From: Prevotella sp.
GTDB lineage: Bacteria > Bacteroidota > Bacteroidia > Bacteroidales > Bacteroidaceae
Assembly (NCBI GenBank): GCA_017443345.1
Contig: JAFSNR010000037.1
Coordinates: 26,598 to 90,597 of the forward strand
Reading direction: 5' to 3'
Length of the DNA stretch: 64,000 bases
The notes beneath the pieces are model-generated. The model had not been told where the DNA came from and did not search any database. It saw only the letters and a list, made by a program, of their open reading frames with translations. Made by a program: the position numbers and the translations under genes. Positions 7,527 to 15,118 of the stretch are shown one piece after another; the first letter of the stretch is position 1, and each line of letters begins with the position of its first letter.

Positions 7527-8132
7527 ATGGATAAATTAAGCTACGCTTTAGGTCTGGGCATCGGACAGCAACTGGCTCAGATGGGAGCCCAGAATATCAG
7601 TGCCGAGGACTTCGCTCAGGCCATCAAGGATGTGCTCGAGGGTAAAGAGCTGCAGGTGTCTCACCGTGAGGCTCAGGTGATTGTACAGGACTATTTCCAG
7701 CAGCAGGAGAAGAAGATGCAGGCCGCCCGCGAGGAGCAGGGTAAGCTGCAGAAGGAGGCTGGTGAGAAGTTCCTCGCCGAGAATAAGAACAAGGAGGGCA
7801 TCGTGACCCTGCCCAGTGGTCTGCAGTACCAGGTTCTGAAAGAGGGTAATGGCAAGAAGCCGACAGCCAAGGACACCGTGATGTGCCACTACGAGGGTAC
7901 GCTGATCGACGGTACGATCTTCGACAGCAGCTATCAGCGTGGCGAGCCCGCCACCTTCCCCTTGCAGCAGGTGATTGCCGGTTGGACTGAGGGTCTGCAG
8001 CTGATGCAGGAGGGTGCGAAGTATCGCTTCTTCATCCCTTACCGTCTGGGCTACGGCGCAGGTGGTGCCGGAGCATCGATTCCTCCGTTTGCAGCGCTCG
8101 TCTTCGACGTGGAGCTGATTCAGGTAGTTTAG
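7527..8132 (+). CDS. FKBP-type peptidyl-prolyl isomerase, cytoplasmic (FklB-like)
   Basis: 201 residues with no signal peptide. A helical N-terminal dimerisation region (1-95) with a basic/glutamine-rich coiled segment precedes an FKBP domain (about 98-201) showing VMCHYEGTLIDGTIFDSS, GWTEGLQLM, FIPYRLGYG and PPFAALVFDVELI. This matches the FKBP22/FklB architecture. It catalyses proline cis-trans isomerisation and acts as a folding chaperone. It is the first of three tandem FKBP genes; its stop codon lies in a heptad repeat that forms the spacer to the second gene. Confidence 0.93.
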   Translation: MDKLSYALGLGIGQQLAQMGAQNISAEDFAQAIKDVLEGKELQVSHREAQVIVQDYFQQQEKKMQAAREEQGKLQKEAGEKFLAENKNKEGIVTLPSGLQYQVLKEGNGKKPTAKDTVMCHYEGTLIDGTIFDSSYQRGEPATFPLQQVIAGWTEGLQLMQEGAKYRFFIPYRLGYGAGGAGASIPPFAALVFDVELIQVV

Positions 8133-8159
8133 AGTTTAAAGTTTATAGTTTATAGTAAT
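8125..8159 (+). repeat. Heptanucleotide repeat, 5 units, forming the whole FKBP1-FKBP2 spacer
   Basis: Units TAGTTTA, GAGTTTA, AAGTTTA, TAGTTTA, TAGTAAT. The TAG stop of the first FKBP gene is at 8130-8132 inside the array, and the ATG of the second follows immediately at 8160. This is a different heptad flavour from the AAGTGAA type but uses the same unit length and the same position. Confidence 0.88.
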
Positions 8160-9035
8160 ATGAAGAAATTTACATTTGCTGCAATCGCAGCAGCAGCCAT
8201 CATGATCGCATCATGTGGCAACCAGACTCCCAGAGCGAGTCTGAAGAGTGACGTCGACACCTTGAGCTACGCCATCGGTATGGCTCAGACTCAGGGTCTA
8301 AAGGAGTATCTCGTTGGCAATCTTGACATCGACACAGCCTACATCAACGATTTCATCAAGGGTCTCAACGAGGGTGCCAACGCTGGCGACAACAAAAAGA
8401 AGGCCGCTTACTATGCAGGTATCCAGATCGGTCAGCAGATCTCTAACCGTATGATGAAGGGTATCAACCACGAGGTATTCGGCGAAGATTCTACGAAGAC
8501 CATCTCACTGAAGAACTTCATGGCCGGATTCATCAGTGGTGTGACTGGCAAGAAGGCCCTGATGACCACCGACTCTGCTCAGGAGGTTGCTCAGCGTCTC
8601 ATCCAGAGCATCAAGGCCAAGGAGCTCGAGGCTACCTATGGTCCCAACAAGGAGGCTGGTATCAAGTTCCTCGCCGAGAATGCCAAGAAGGACGGTGTGG
8701 TAACCCTGCCCAGCGGTGTTCAGTACAAGGTCATCAAGGAGGGTACAGGTGCCATCCCTGCCGATACCTCTCTGGTAAAGGTGAACTACGAGGGCCGTCT
8801 GATCAACGACTCTATCTTCGACAGCTCTTACAAGCGTGGCAACCCCACCACCTTCCGTGCTAACCAGGTGATCAAGGGTTGGACTGAGGCTCTCTGCCAC
8901 ATGCCTGCAGGTTCTATCTGGGAGGTATACATTCCTCAGGAGCTGGCTTACGGCGAGCGCGAGCAGAACATCATCAAGCCGTTCTCTGCCCTCATCTTCA
9001 AGATCGAACTGCTCGAGGTTAATCCTAAGAAGTAA
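8160..9035 (+). CDS. FKBP-type peptidyl-prolyl isomerase, lipoprotein (FkpA-like)
   Basis: 291 residues. The signal peptide ends in a lipobox (IMIASCGNQ), so the protein is lipid-anchored. A helical N-terminal domain (about 30-180) is followed by a C-terminal FKBP domain with VKVNYEGRLINDSIFDSS, GWTEALCHM and YIPQELAYG. The helical-plus-FKBP layout is that of FkpA/Mip envelope chaperones. It overlaps the third FKBP gene by one base (TAATG). Probably assists folding of exported proteins. Confidence 0.93.
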   Translation: MKKFTFAAIAAAAIMIASCGNQTPRASLKSDVDTLSYAIGMAQTQGLKEYLVGNLDIDTAYINDFIKGLNEGANAGDNKKKAAYYAGIQIGQQISNRMMKGINHEVFGEDSTKTISLKNFMAGFISGVTGKKALMTTDSAQEVAQRLIQSIKAKELEATYGPNKEAGIKFLAENAKKDGVVTLPSGVQYKVIKEGTGAIPADTSLVKVNYEGRLINDSIFDSSYKRGNPTTFRANQVIKGWTEALCHMPAGSIWEVYIPQELAYGEREQNIIKPFSALIFKIELLEVNPKK

Positions 9036-9880
9036 TGAAGAAGCTCTATATCCTGGCACTCGCTCTCGTGGCGAGTGCCTCTTCGTTTGCACAGCTGCGC
9101 ACCAGCTCCGACTCCGTGAGCTACGCAGCTGGTATGTCGGTAACCAACGGTCTCATCCCTTTCCTGGTGCAACAGCAACAGATGGACACGACCTATATGG
9201 CCGATTTCGTACGTGGCTTCCGCGAGGCCGTGAAGGGTGTTGATCCTGCGCGCAAGGCTTACCTGACGGGTATGTCGATTGCCCAGCAGCTCAACGAGCG
9301 CATGCTGCCCGGTGTCACCCAGGAGTTCAAGGACTCACCCGACTCGATCATCCCCCAGCAGTTCTATGAGGGATTCGCAGCTGCACTCCTGAAGGATGCC
9401 ACCTACTTCACGACCGAAAAGGCCGAACAGTACTTCATGGCAAAACGCGAGGCCGACAAGGCTGCCCGCGAGGAGAAGCTCTACGGAGCCAATCGCACGG
9501 CAGGCCGTCAGTTCCTCGAGGAGAACGCCAAGAAGGAGGGTGTCATCACCCTACCCAGCGGTCTGCAGTATAAGGTACTCGTGAAGGGCGATGGTCAGGT
9601 GCCCCTCTCGTCTGATCGTGTACAGGTGAACTACGAAGGTCGTCTCATCGACGGCACCATCTTCGATGCCTCGAAGAATCACGGCGACAAGCCTGCTGAG
9701 TTCACACCCACCCAGGTGATCAAGGGCTGGACCGAGGCACTGACGATGATGCCAGTGGGTTCGAAGTGGCAACTCTACATCCCTTATGAGCTCGCCTACG
9801 GCGATCGCGACACGGGTAAGATCAAACCTTTCAGTACGTTGATTTTCGACATCGAACTGGTAGGAATTTCTGAGAAATAA
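9035..9880 (+). CDS. FKBP-type peptidyl-prolyl isomerase, periplasmic (FkpA-like)
   Basis: 281 residues with a cleavable signal peptide (MKKLYILALALVASASSFAQ) and no lipobox. Same layout as the preceding paralog: helical domain about 25-165, FKBP domain with VQVNYEGRLIDGTIFDAS, GWTEALTMM and YIPYELAYG. The three genes thus place related isomerases in the cytoplasm, on a membrane and free in the periplasm. Transcription ends at a strong hairpin directly downstream. Confidence 0.93.
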   Translation: MKKLYILALALVASASSFAQLRTSSDSVSYAAGMSVTNGLIPFLVQQQQMDTTYMADFVRGFREAVKGVDPARKAYLTGMSIAQQLNERMLPGVTQEFKDSPDSIIPQQFYEGFAAALLKDATYFTTEKAEQYFMAKREADKAAREEKLYGANRTAGRQFLEENAKKEGVITLPSGLQYKVLVKGDGQVPLSSDRVQVNYEGRLIDGTIFDASKNHGDKPAEFTPTQVIKGWTEALTMMPVGSKWQLYIPYELAYGDRDTGKIKPFSTLIFDIELVGISEK

Positions 9881-9882
9881 GC

Positions 9883-9919
9883 AAGTGTGTCACACAAAGT
9901 GACACACTTTTTTTATTTT
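9883..9919 (+). terminator. Rho-independent terminator of the FKBP operon
   Basis: A perfect 11-bp stem (AAGTGTGTCAC / GTGACACACTT) with loop ACAAA, followed by a T-rich tract. It starts three bases after the stop codon. Confidence 0.92.
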
Positions 9920-9932
9920 TCCCATTTAAAAG

Positions 9933-9963
9933 TTGCATTATTCAATTAATTTGCTTACTTTTG
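9933..9963 (+). promoter_or_regulatory. Promoter of the Lrp-dipeptidase-cyclase operon
   Basis: TTG at 9933-9935, 20 bp, TACTTTTG at 9956-9963: full consensus for Bacteroidota. About 25 bp of leader follow before the Lrp start. Confidence 0.8.
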
Positions 9964-9993
9964 CTGACAAATTGTTACTAATCATGAATAAAA

Positions 9994-10470
9994 ATGGAAA
10001 AAATTGATTTTCTGGACAAGAAGATACTGAGCATTCTGTCTAAGAATGCGCGTATTCCTTTCAAGGATGTAGCCGCTGAGTGTAATGTGTCGCGTGCAGC
10101 AATCCACCAGCGTGTACAGCACCTGATTGATGCCGATGTCATCACGGGCAGCGGCTTCGACGTGAATCCTAAGAGTCTTGGCTATTCCACCTGTACCTAC
10201 GTTGGCATCAACCTCGAGAAGGGTTCGATGTACAAGGAGGTGGTTCAGCGCCTGCAGCATATCCCCGAGGTGGTGGAGTGCCACTTCACTACTGGCCCTT
10301 ACACCATGCTCGTGAAGCTCTATGCCAAGGACAACGAGCAGCTGATGGAGTTGCTCAACGGCAAACTGCAGGGCATCCCCGGCGTGGTGGCCACTGAGAC
10401 ACTCATCTCCCTCGAGCAGAGTCTGAAGCGTGAGATTCCCATCGTGTTGGACGAAGACGAGCGCCGATGA
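9994..10470 (+). CDS. Lrp/AsnC-family transcriptional regulator
   Basis: 158 residues. An N-terminal winged helix-turn-helix (LDKKILSILSKNARIPFKDVAAECNVSRAAIHQRVQHLI split over 7-45) is joined to a C-terminal RAM/AsnC effector domain (about 65-145). Lrp proteins sense amino acids and control their metabolism. The stop overlaps the start of the peptidase fusion by 4 bp, so the regulator probably controls, and may sense products of, the peptide-degrading genes it is cotranscribed with; that link is inference. Confidence 0.93.
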   Translation: MEKIDFLDKKILSILSKNARIPFKDVAAECNVSRAAIHQRVQHLIDADVITGSGFDVNPKSLGYSTCTYVGINLEKGSMYKEVVQRLQHIPEVVECHFTTGPYTMLVKLYAKDNEQLMELLNGKLQGIPGVVATETLISLEQSLKREIPIVLDEDERR

Positions 10471-12221
10471 ACCATTTCGACCTGAAAACCCATCTCCGCG
10501 ATGCCTATATGCGCTTCCCCGAGTCGGATCCGCGTCCTGTCATCGGCATCACGGGTAACTTCGAGGACGGTCAGCTGCGACTGGGTCGCGGCTATTACGA
10601 CAGCATCGTCGCCGCTGGTGGCGTGCCCCTCGTCATTCCCCCCGTCGCTGATACCGATGTCATCATCAACAGTCTGAGTCGCATCGACGGACTTCTGCTG
10701 AGTGGTGGTGGCGATGTCAATCCTCTTTGGACGGGCGAAGAGCCCTCTCCGCTGCTCCACGGCATCAACCGTGAGCGCGACCTCCCCGAGCTGCTCATCA
10801 CGCGTCTGGCTTTCAACCGTCAGCTCCCCATCCTCGGCATCTGCCGTGGTATCCAGGTGCTCGCCACTGCCCTTGGTGGTAAGGTGGCACAGGACCTTTC
10901 GGAAGTGAAAAGTGAAAAGCCAGAAGTGAAAAGTGAAAAGCCGGAAGTGAAAAGTGTGAAGCATTCACAGGATGCAGATCGCAGCGAGCCCACCCACAGC
11001 GTGACCATCGGACGAGGCACCATCCTCTCCCAGATCTACGACGCGCCTAAACTCTTCGTCAACAGTTTCCACCATCAGGCCGTGTCCGATGGCGGCCCCC
11101 GTCTCCGTGCCACGGCCGTAGCTGCTGACGGTATCATCGAAGCCGTCGAGAGCAGCGAGTATAAATCCATCCTCGGTGTCCAGTGGCATCCCGAATGTCT
11201 TGCTGAGGGAGCACCTCTCTTCCAGTGGCTCATTAGTCGTGCCAAAGCATGGCGCCAAGCCCAGCAGGTCCACGACCGTATACTCACCCTCGACACCCAT
11301 TGCGACACCCCGATGCTCTTCCCCCAGGGTGTGCGCATCGATCAGCGCGACACGCGCATCCTCGTCGATCTCCACAAGATGGACGAAGGACGACAGGACG
11401 CCACCATCATGGTTGCCTACCTCCCCCAGCCCACGGAGAATCCCACTGAGTATGCCGATCATATCTTCGACCAGATCGAGGAGATGGTACAAGCGAATGC
11501 CCATGCAGTGGCCATCGCCCGTACCCCCGCCGACCTCTGGCGTAACAAGCACCAGGGTCTGAAGAGCATCATGCTCGGCATTGAGAACGGCATCGCCCTC
11601 GATGGCTCCATCGAACGGCTGCGACACTTCGCTGAACGTGGCATCGTCTACATGACCCTCTGCCACAATGGCGACAACGATATCTGCGACTCTGCCAAGG
11701 GCAATGCCACGCATGGAGGCGTCAGCGCCTTCGGCCGTCAGGTTATCGCCGAGATGAACCGTCTGGGCATCCTCGTCGATCTCAGCCATGCTGCCGAGAG
11801 CAGCTTCTACGATGCACTCGACATCAGCCGTGTGCCCATCGTGTGCAGCCACAGCAGTTCGCGCGCCCTCTGCGACCATCCGCGTAACCTGACCGACGAC
11901 CAGATGCGCGCCCTCGCCGCTAAGGGCGGTGTGGCACAGACCACCATCTATAACGGCTTCCTCCGTCGCCATGGTGAGGCCACCATCCTCGACGTCCTCG
12001 ACCACCTCGAGCACGCCATCGAGGTGATGGGCATCGACCATGTAGGTCTCGGTACCGACTTCGACGGTGACGGTGGTGTCCGCGGTCTGGCCAACTCCTC
12101 CGAGCTCATCCACTTCACCATGCAGCTCCTCGCGCGCCGTTATTCCGAGGCCGACATCCAGAAGATCTGGGGTGGCAACTTCCTCCGCGTGATGACTCAG
12201 GCACAAACCCAGAAGGCATAA
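10467..12221 (+). CDS. Fusion of C26 glutamine amidotransferase-like hydrolase and M19 membrane dipeptidase
   Basis: 584 residues in two enzyme domains. Residues 22-260 are a class I glutamine amidotransferase fold of the gamma-glutamyl-GABA hydrolase (PuuD) type: SGGGDVNP, nucleophile C126 (GICRGIQ), and H241/E243 (WHPE). Residues 270-578 are an M19 renal-dipeptidase fold with metal ligands H278/D280 (THCDTP), the glutamate in GIENG, and histidines in LSHA and CSHSS. A heptad repeat encodes residues 146-165 (a charged EVKSEKP-type insert) in the first domain. The pairing could release gamma-linked and then ordinary dipeptides, for example from glutathione-like compounds; substrates are inferred. 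Followed 24 bp later by a glutaminyl cyclase gene. Confidence 0.9.
   Translation: MNHFDLKTHLRDAYMRFPESDPRPVIGITGNFEDGQLRLGRGYYDSIVAAGGVPLVIPPVADTDVIINSLSRIDGLLLSGGGDVNPLWTGEEPSPLLHGINRERDLPELLITRLAFNRQLPILGICRGIQVLATALGGKVAQDLSEVKSEKPEVKSEKPEVKSVKHSQDADRSEPTHSVTIGRGTILSQIYDAPKLFVNSFHHQAVSDGGPRLRATAVAADGIIEAVESSEYKSILGVQWHPECLAEGAPLFQWLISRAKAWRQAQQVHDRILTLDTHCDTPMLFPQGVRIDQRDTRILVDLHKMDEGRQDATIMVAYLPQPTENPTEYADHIFDQIEEMVQANAHAVAIARTPADLWRNKHQGLKSIMLGIENGIALDGSIERLRHFAERGIVYMTLCHNGDNDICDSAKGNATHGGVSAFGRQVIAEMNRLGILVDLSHAAESSFYDALDISRVPIVCSHSSSRALCDHPRNLTDDQMRALAAKGGVAQTTIYNGFLRRHGEATILDVLDHLEHAIEVMGIDHVGLGTDFDGDGGVRGLANSSELIHFTMQLLARRYSEADIQKIWGGNFLRVMTQAQTQKA
10903..10958 (+). repeat. Heptanucleotide repeat, 8 units, in frame inside the amidotransferase-dipeptidase gene
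   Basis: Units AAGTGAA, AAGTGAA, AAGCCAG, AAGTGAA, AAGTGAA, AAGCCGG, AAGTGAA, AAGTGTG. Every third unit differs, giving a 21-bp higher-order period that encodes EVKSEKP twice and EVKSVK once. Confidence 0.9.
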
Positions 12222-12245
12222 CGGTAAAAAAGCAAAAGAAGAATT

Positions 12246-13292
12246 ATGAAAAGATTTTGGGTTTACCTTTTGGGCTTTTTACTTTTATCCTGTGCCTCGC
12301 GCAAGCAGACCAGCGAGGACACCAGTTCGCTACAGCCCCTGGGTCCTGCCTTCAATGCCGACAGCGCCTACGCCTTCTGTGAGGCCCAGTGCGCCTTCGG
12401 TCCCCGTGTGATGAACAGTTCCGTCCACGACCAGTGCGAGCAGTGGATTGTCTCTAAGTTCCAGTCCTATGGCCTCAGCGTCACCACACAGAAGACCACC
12501 CTCAAGGGCTACAACGGCACACCCCTGCACGCTACGAACATCGTGGCCAGCTATCGTCCCGAACTCACGGAGCGCATCCTGCTCTGTGCCCACTGGGACA
12601 GCCGTCCCTGGGCTGATAACGATCCCGATCCCGCCAACCACCACACACCCGTGCTCGCCGCCAACGACGGTGCCTCTGGTGTGGCCGTGATGCTCGAGAT
12701 AGCCCGGTTGCTTAGTTTACAGATGACTGTTGACAGTTTACAGATGAATACCTCTGACACATCGACTGTAAACCGTAAACCGTCAACTGTAGACAATCTT
12801 ATAGGTGTCGACTTCGTCTGCTTCGATGCTGAGGACTGGGGTGTTCCCCAGTGGAGCGATGCCACCGATACCGGTGACTCCTGGGCCCTTGGTGCCCAGT
12901 ATTGGGCTGCACATCCCCATGTCGAGGGCTACAAGGCCCGTTTCGGCATCCTGCTCGATATGGTAGGAGGCGAGGGTGCCCAGTTCTATCAGGAAGGCAT
13001 GTCCATGCAGTATGCCAGTAGCGTGGTCACGAAAGTGTGGCGCGCTGCTCAGGTAGTCGGCTTCGGCAGTCTGTTCCCCATGCAGAAGGGCGGTTATATC
13101 ACCGACGACCATCTGCCCGTGAACACCGTGGCCCATATCCCCTGCATCGACATCATCCCCTACTATCCCGACTGCGCCCAGAGCAGCTTTGGCCCTACGT
13201 GGCACACCGTCAACGACGATATGTCGCACATCTCGCGCAACACGCTCCAGGCCGTCGGCCAGACCGTCATCCAAGTTCTATTCTCCGAATAA
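12246..13292 (+). CDS. M28-type glutaminyl-peptide cyclotransferase lipoprotein
   Basis: 348 residues with a lipobox (LLLSCAS, Cys16). The M28 metallopeptidase fold shows the zinc-site segments AHWDSRPW (H116), ANDGASG (D141), FDAEDWG (E196) and the late WHTVNDD histidine. The length and the YITDDHLP and PWADND segments fit the zinc-dependent glutaminyl cyclases described from Porphyromonas and Prevotella. These convert N-terminal glutamine exposed in the periplasm to pyroglutamate. Residues about 157-184 are encoded by heptad repeats and would loop out between a helix and a strand. Last gene of the Lrp operon, closed by a 15-bp hairpin. Confidence 0.9.
   Translation: MKRFWVYLLGFLLLSCASRKQTSEDTSSLQPLGPAFNADSAYAFCEAQCAFGPRVMNSSVHDQCEQWIVSKFQSYGLSVTTQKTTLKGYNGTPLHATNIVASYRPELTERILLCAHWDSRPWADNDPDPANHHTPVLAANDGASGVAVMLEIARLLSLQMTVDSLQMNTSDTSTVNRKPSTVDNLIGVDFVCFDAEDWGVPQWSDATDTGDSWALGAQYWAAHPHVEGYKARFGILLDMVGGEGAQFYQEGMSMQYASSVVTKVWRAAQVVGFGSLFPMQKGGYITDDHLPVNTVAHIPCIDIIPYYPDCAQSSFGPTWHTVNDDMSHISRNTLQAVGQTVIQVLFSE
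12714..12791 (+). repeat. Paired heptad repeats, in frame inside the glutaminyl cyclase gene
   Basis: Left arm 12714-12748: AGTTTAC, AGATGAC, TGTTGAC, AGTTTAC, AGATGAA. Right arm 12764-12791: GACTGTA, AACCGTA, AACCGTC, AACTGTA. Both have a 7-bp period and the right arm resembles the reverse complement of the left, so the RNA could fold into an imperfect hairpin. Confidence 0.8.
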
Positions 13293-13295
13293 CAA

Positions 13296-13329
13296 AATCT
13301 CACAACGGGGCTGTCCCCGTTGTGAGATT
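13296..13329. terminator. Bidirectional terminator
   Basis: Perfect 15-bp stem (AATCTCACAACGGGG / CCCCGTTGTGAGATT) with loop CTGT between two converging genes. Confidence 0.9.
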
Positions 13330-13343
13330 ATTCGACGTAGAGA

Positions 13344-14222
13344 TTATAGCGACACCTCTTTCAGCGACGAGGTGATGTCGGTGCCGTTCACGCTGATCGT
13401 AAAGGAGTTGTAAACGTCATGAGTGACCGTCCAGAACTTGTAGGTGTTCTTCACGACGTTGAATTTGATCTCGAGATTACGGTCATTACTGTCAAACCAA
13501 TCATTATTTTTGGCAGAGAAAAAGAGTTCGTTGCTCTCCAGCCTCAGGAAGGTATCGAACTTATCAGCATAGGCACCTGCTTTAGTGCCGGAGAAGGTTC
13601 CACCATCATTGGTGAAAGTAAAGGTGGTTGTATTTTCGTTATTTTGCCACTTGTATACAACCTCCACCTTGGCACCTTTCACGAGTGCGTCAGTCAGGGT
13701 AACGCCTTCGCCTTTCTCCTTAATCAGGTTGGTAATCTCGACGTTGGAGACCTTCATCTTAACACCTGTCACCTTGTACTTCGGGTCGCCTGGTATCACC
13801 TCCATGGTGCTCTCCTTGATGTCGATGAAAGCGGTCAGCACAAGGTCGGAAGTGTTTTTCTCAGTGACTGTGAACTTGATCACGTTGTTAACCTTGTCGT
13901 GCTCCATCTTAAAATTGCAGTCCTTCTCTGTGATGGTCGGTTCGTCACCACGTGTCTGCGCCTTGTCAAAGTCCAGCAACTCATAGGTATCGCCCACCCT
14001 CACGAAGGCGACATAGAAGTCCTCGCCGTTCAGGTTGAAAGTCAAAACCACAATAGTCCCGTCGTTCAGGGCATCCTCAAGTGTGACTTCCTTTGTAACA
14101 GGGGTTGTTGGAACCGGCTTGTCTTCAGTGCCCAGAACAGCATCGACAAACCCCTGACAAGAGGTCATTGTAAGGCCAAGAATCAGAACACCGGCCTGCA
14201 TCCATTTATTCATTTTTCTCAT
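13344..14222 (-). CDS. Lipoprotein of unknown function
   Basis: 292 residues from the ATG ending at 14222 (an in-frame ATG ends at 14240). The N-terminus MRKMNKWMQAGVLILGLTMTSCQG is a clear lipoprotein signal. The mature part is rich in beta-strand-like Thr/Val/Asp/Lys segments with no cysteines and no motif I recognise; it may be a surface or periplasmic beta-sandwich protein. It lies directly downstream of a relic of an amidohydrolase C-terminus, so its promoter and leader appear to be inherited from a deleted gene. Confidence 0.7.
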   Translation of the reverse strand: MRKMNKWMQAGVLILGLTMTSCQGFVDAVLGTEDKPVPTTPVTKEVTLEDALNDGTIVVLTFNLNGEDFYVAFVRVGDTYELLDFDKAQTRGDEPTITEKDCNFKMEHDKVNNVIKFTVTEKNTSDLVLTAFIDIKESTMEVIPGDPKYKVTGVKMKVSNVEITNLIKEKGEGVTLTDALVKGAKVEVVYKWQNNENTTTFTFTNDGGTFSGTKAGAYADKFDTFLRLESNELFFSAKNNDWFDSNDRNLEIKFNVVKNTYKFWTVTHDVYNSFTISVNGTDITSSLKEVSL

Positions 14223-14249
14223 AACAATATTATTAATCATGATTACTTC

Positions 14250-14291
14250 TTACATAGAGAATACCTTTTTGCCCTCGAAGTAGGTGGCTTT
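14250..14291 (-). pseudogene. Relic: last 13 codons of a YtcJ-like amidohydrolase gene
   Basis: Read leftward, this stretch encodes KATYFEGKKVFSM and a stop. The two intact amidohydrolases nearby end with EATYFEGKKVFSM and EATYFEGKQVFSM. Nucleotide identity is continuous over about 40 bp and ends abruptly at a promoter-like TATCTTTG. The rest of the gene is missing. Confidence 0.88.
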
Positions 14292-14301
14292 TAGCTGTTT
14301 G

Positions 14302-14309
14302 CAAAGATA
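14302..14309 (-). promoter_or_regulatory. -7 element upstream of the relic and lipoprotein
   Basis: TATCTTTG reading leftward. Transcription would begin at about 14295 and run through the relic into the lipoprotein gene. No TTG lies at the right distance upstream. Confidence 0.5.
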
Positions 14310-14398
14310 AGCAAATTCCTCCAAAAAAAGAGCCCGAATGACGTTTATATGCAAATTTTGCATATTTTGCAACGATTTTTGCAGATTTTGAAAGTCGA

Positions 14399-14490
14399 AA
14401 GCACAAAAACAGGCACCTGTTTCCAGATGCCGAGGACCAGATGCCGGGGCGCAGATGCCGGGGCGCAGAGGTACCTGTCACTTTTGTGCC
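14399..14490. repeat. GC-rich imperfect inverted repeat with internal 14-bp tandem repeats
   Basis: The ends are GCACAAAA...GGCACCTG and CAGGTACC-like...TTTTGTGCC in opposite orientation. Between them CAGATGCCGRGGNC-type units repeat with a 14-bp period from 14424, 14438 and 14452. The GC content contrasts with the AT-rich flanks. It resembles a small non-autonomous element, but no target duplication was identified. Confidence 0.55.
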
Positions 14491-14902
14491 TTGTAGTGCT
14501 CCGCCCATCGGCATTCCCGACCTATAGGTCGCCTACCCGTAGCCTTTCCGTCCTGCCCATAGGACATCACAGCCACATCGGGCAGATGCAACTGCAAAAT
14601 TACAAATTATTTTGGAATAAAGTGCCACTAGAGCAAAAAATCTGCAAAAAGATGGGAATTATTTGGAAGATAAGAGAAAAATGCTTATCTTTTCAACATC
14701 AGAACAATTGGGGAGATGCCATGTATAATTATTCATCTTTCGAGGGCATAGCGAGGTTACGGATCGAAGGGAGCGAGAATACTTTTCTCCATAGCCAAGC
14801 AGTAATTTCTTCATAGGCAAGGAGCAATTTCTCTTAGGCCTACGGGAAAAACCAGCCTTTCTGTGTATAATTATGCACAACCGAATGAATATGCAATGAC
14901 TA

Positions 14903-14960
14903 TTAATGGTGGCAATTGCTACCATTAATAGTAGCAATTGTTAGACTTAATGGTAGCAAA
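14903..14960. repeat. TTAATGGTRGCAA palindrome and direct copies
   Basis: 14903-14928 is a 26-bp palindrome with one mismatch (TTAATGGTGGCAA / TTGCTACCATTAA). Another copy, TTAATGGTAGCAAA, is at 14947-14960, and a GCATATTTTTGCAT stretch follows at 14978. The same TAATGGTAGCAAA word recurs at 63804. Confidence 0.75.
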
Positions 14961-15067
14961 CGCCAGTATTCGACGATGCATATTTTTGCATTTTTGACGC
15001 TAACCTCACTCAGATGGCTGACACGCCTTTGTAGAAAGGGATTGGGGCGAGTGAGGTTGACGGTTTT

Positions 15068-15118
15068 AACCTCACTTCAACCTCACTCAGACCTCACTTG
15101 AACCTCACTTCAATCCCA
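15068..15118. repeat. 11-bp tandem array (AACCTCACTTN), left of the VirE-like pseudogene
   Basis: Units begin at 15068, 15079, 15090, 15101 and 15112 with exact 11-bp spacing (one helical turn). Single copies lie at 15002 (forward) and 15049 (GAGTGAGGTT, inverted), the latter able to form a hairpin with the first array unit. The regular phase suggests a protein-binding array such as iterons or operators. Confidence 0.8.

Noticed and set aside
10965-12206. 413-codon open frame on the minus strand
   Set aside because: Antisense to the amidotransferase-dipeptidase fusion, which has complete catalytic motifs.
13419-14294. 291-codon open frame on the plus strand
   Set aside because: Antisense to the lipoprotein gene and running into the amidohydrolase relic; no ribosome-binding site or recognisable domain.
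14503-14816. Short open frames in the 14.3-15.2 kb region
   Set aside because: They cross palindromes and tandem repeats, lack ribosome-binding sites and show no protein-like conservation pattern.
15068-15118. Possible CRISPR array (regular repeats)
   Set aside because: The units are 11 bp with no unique spacers and no cas genes nearby.
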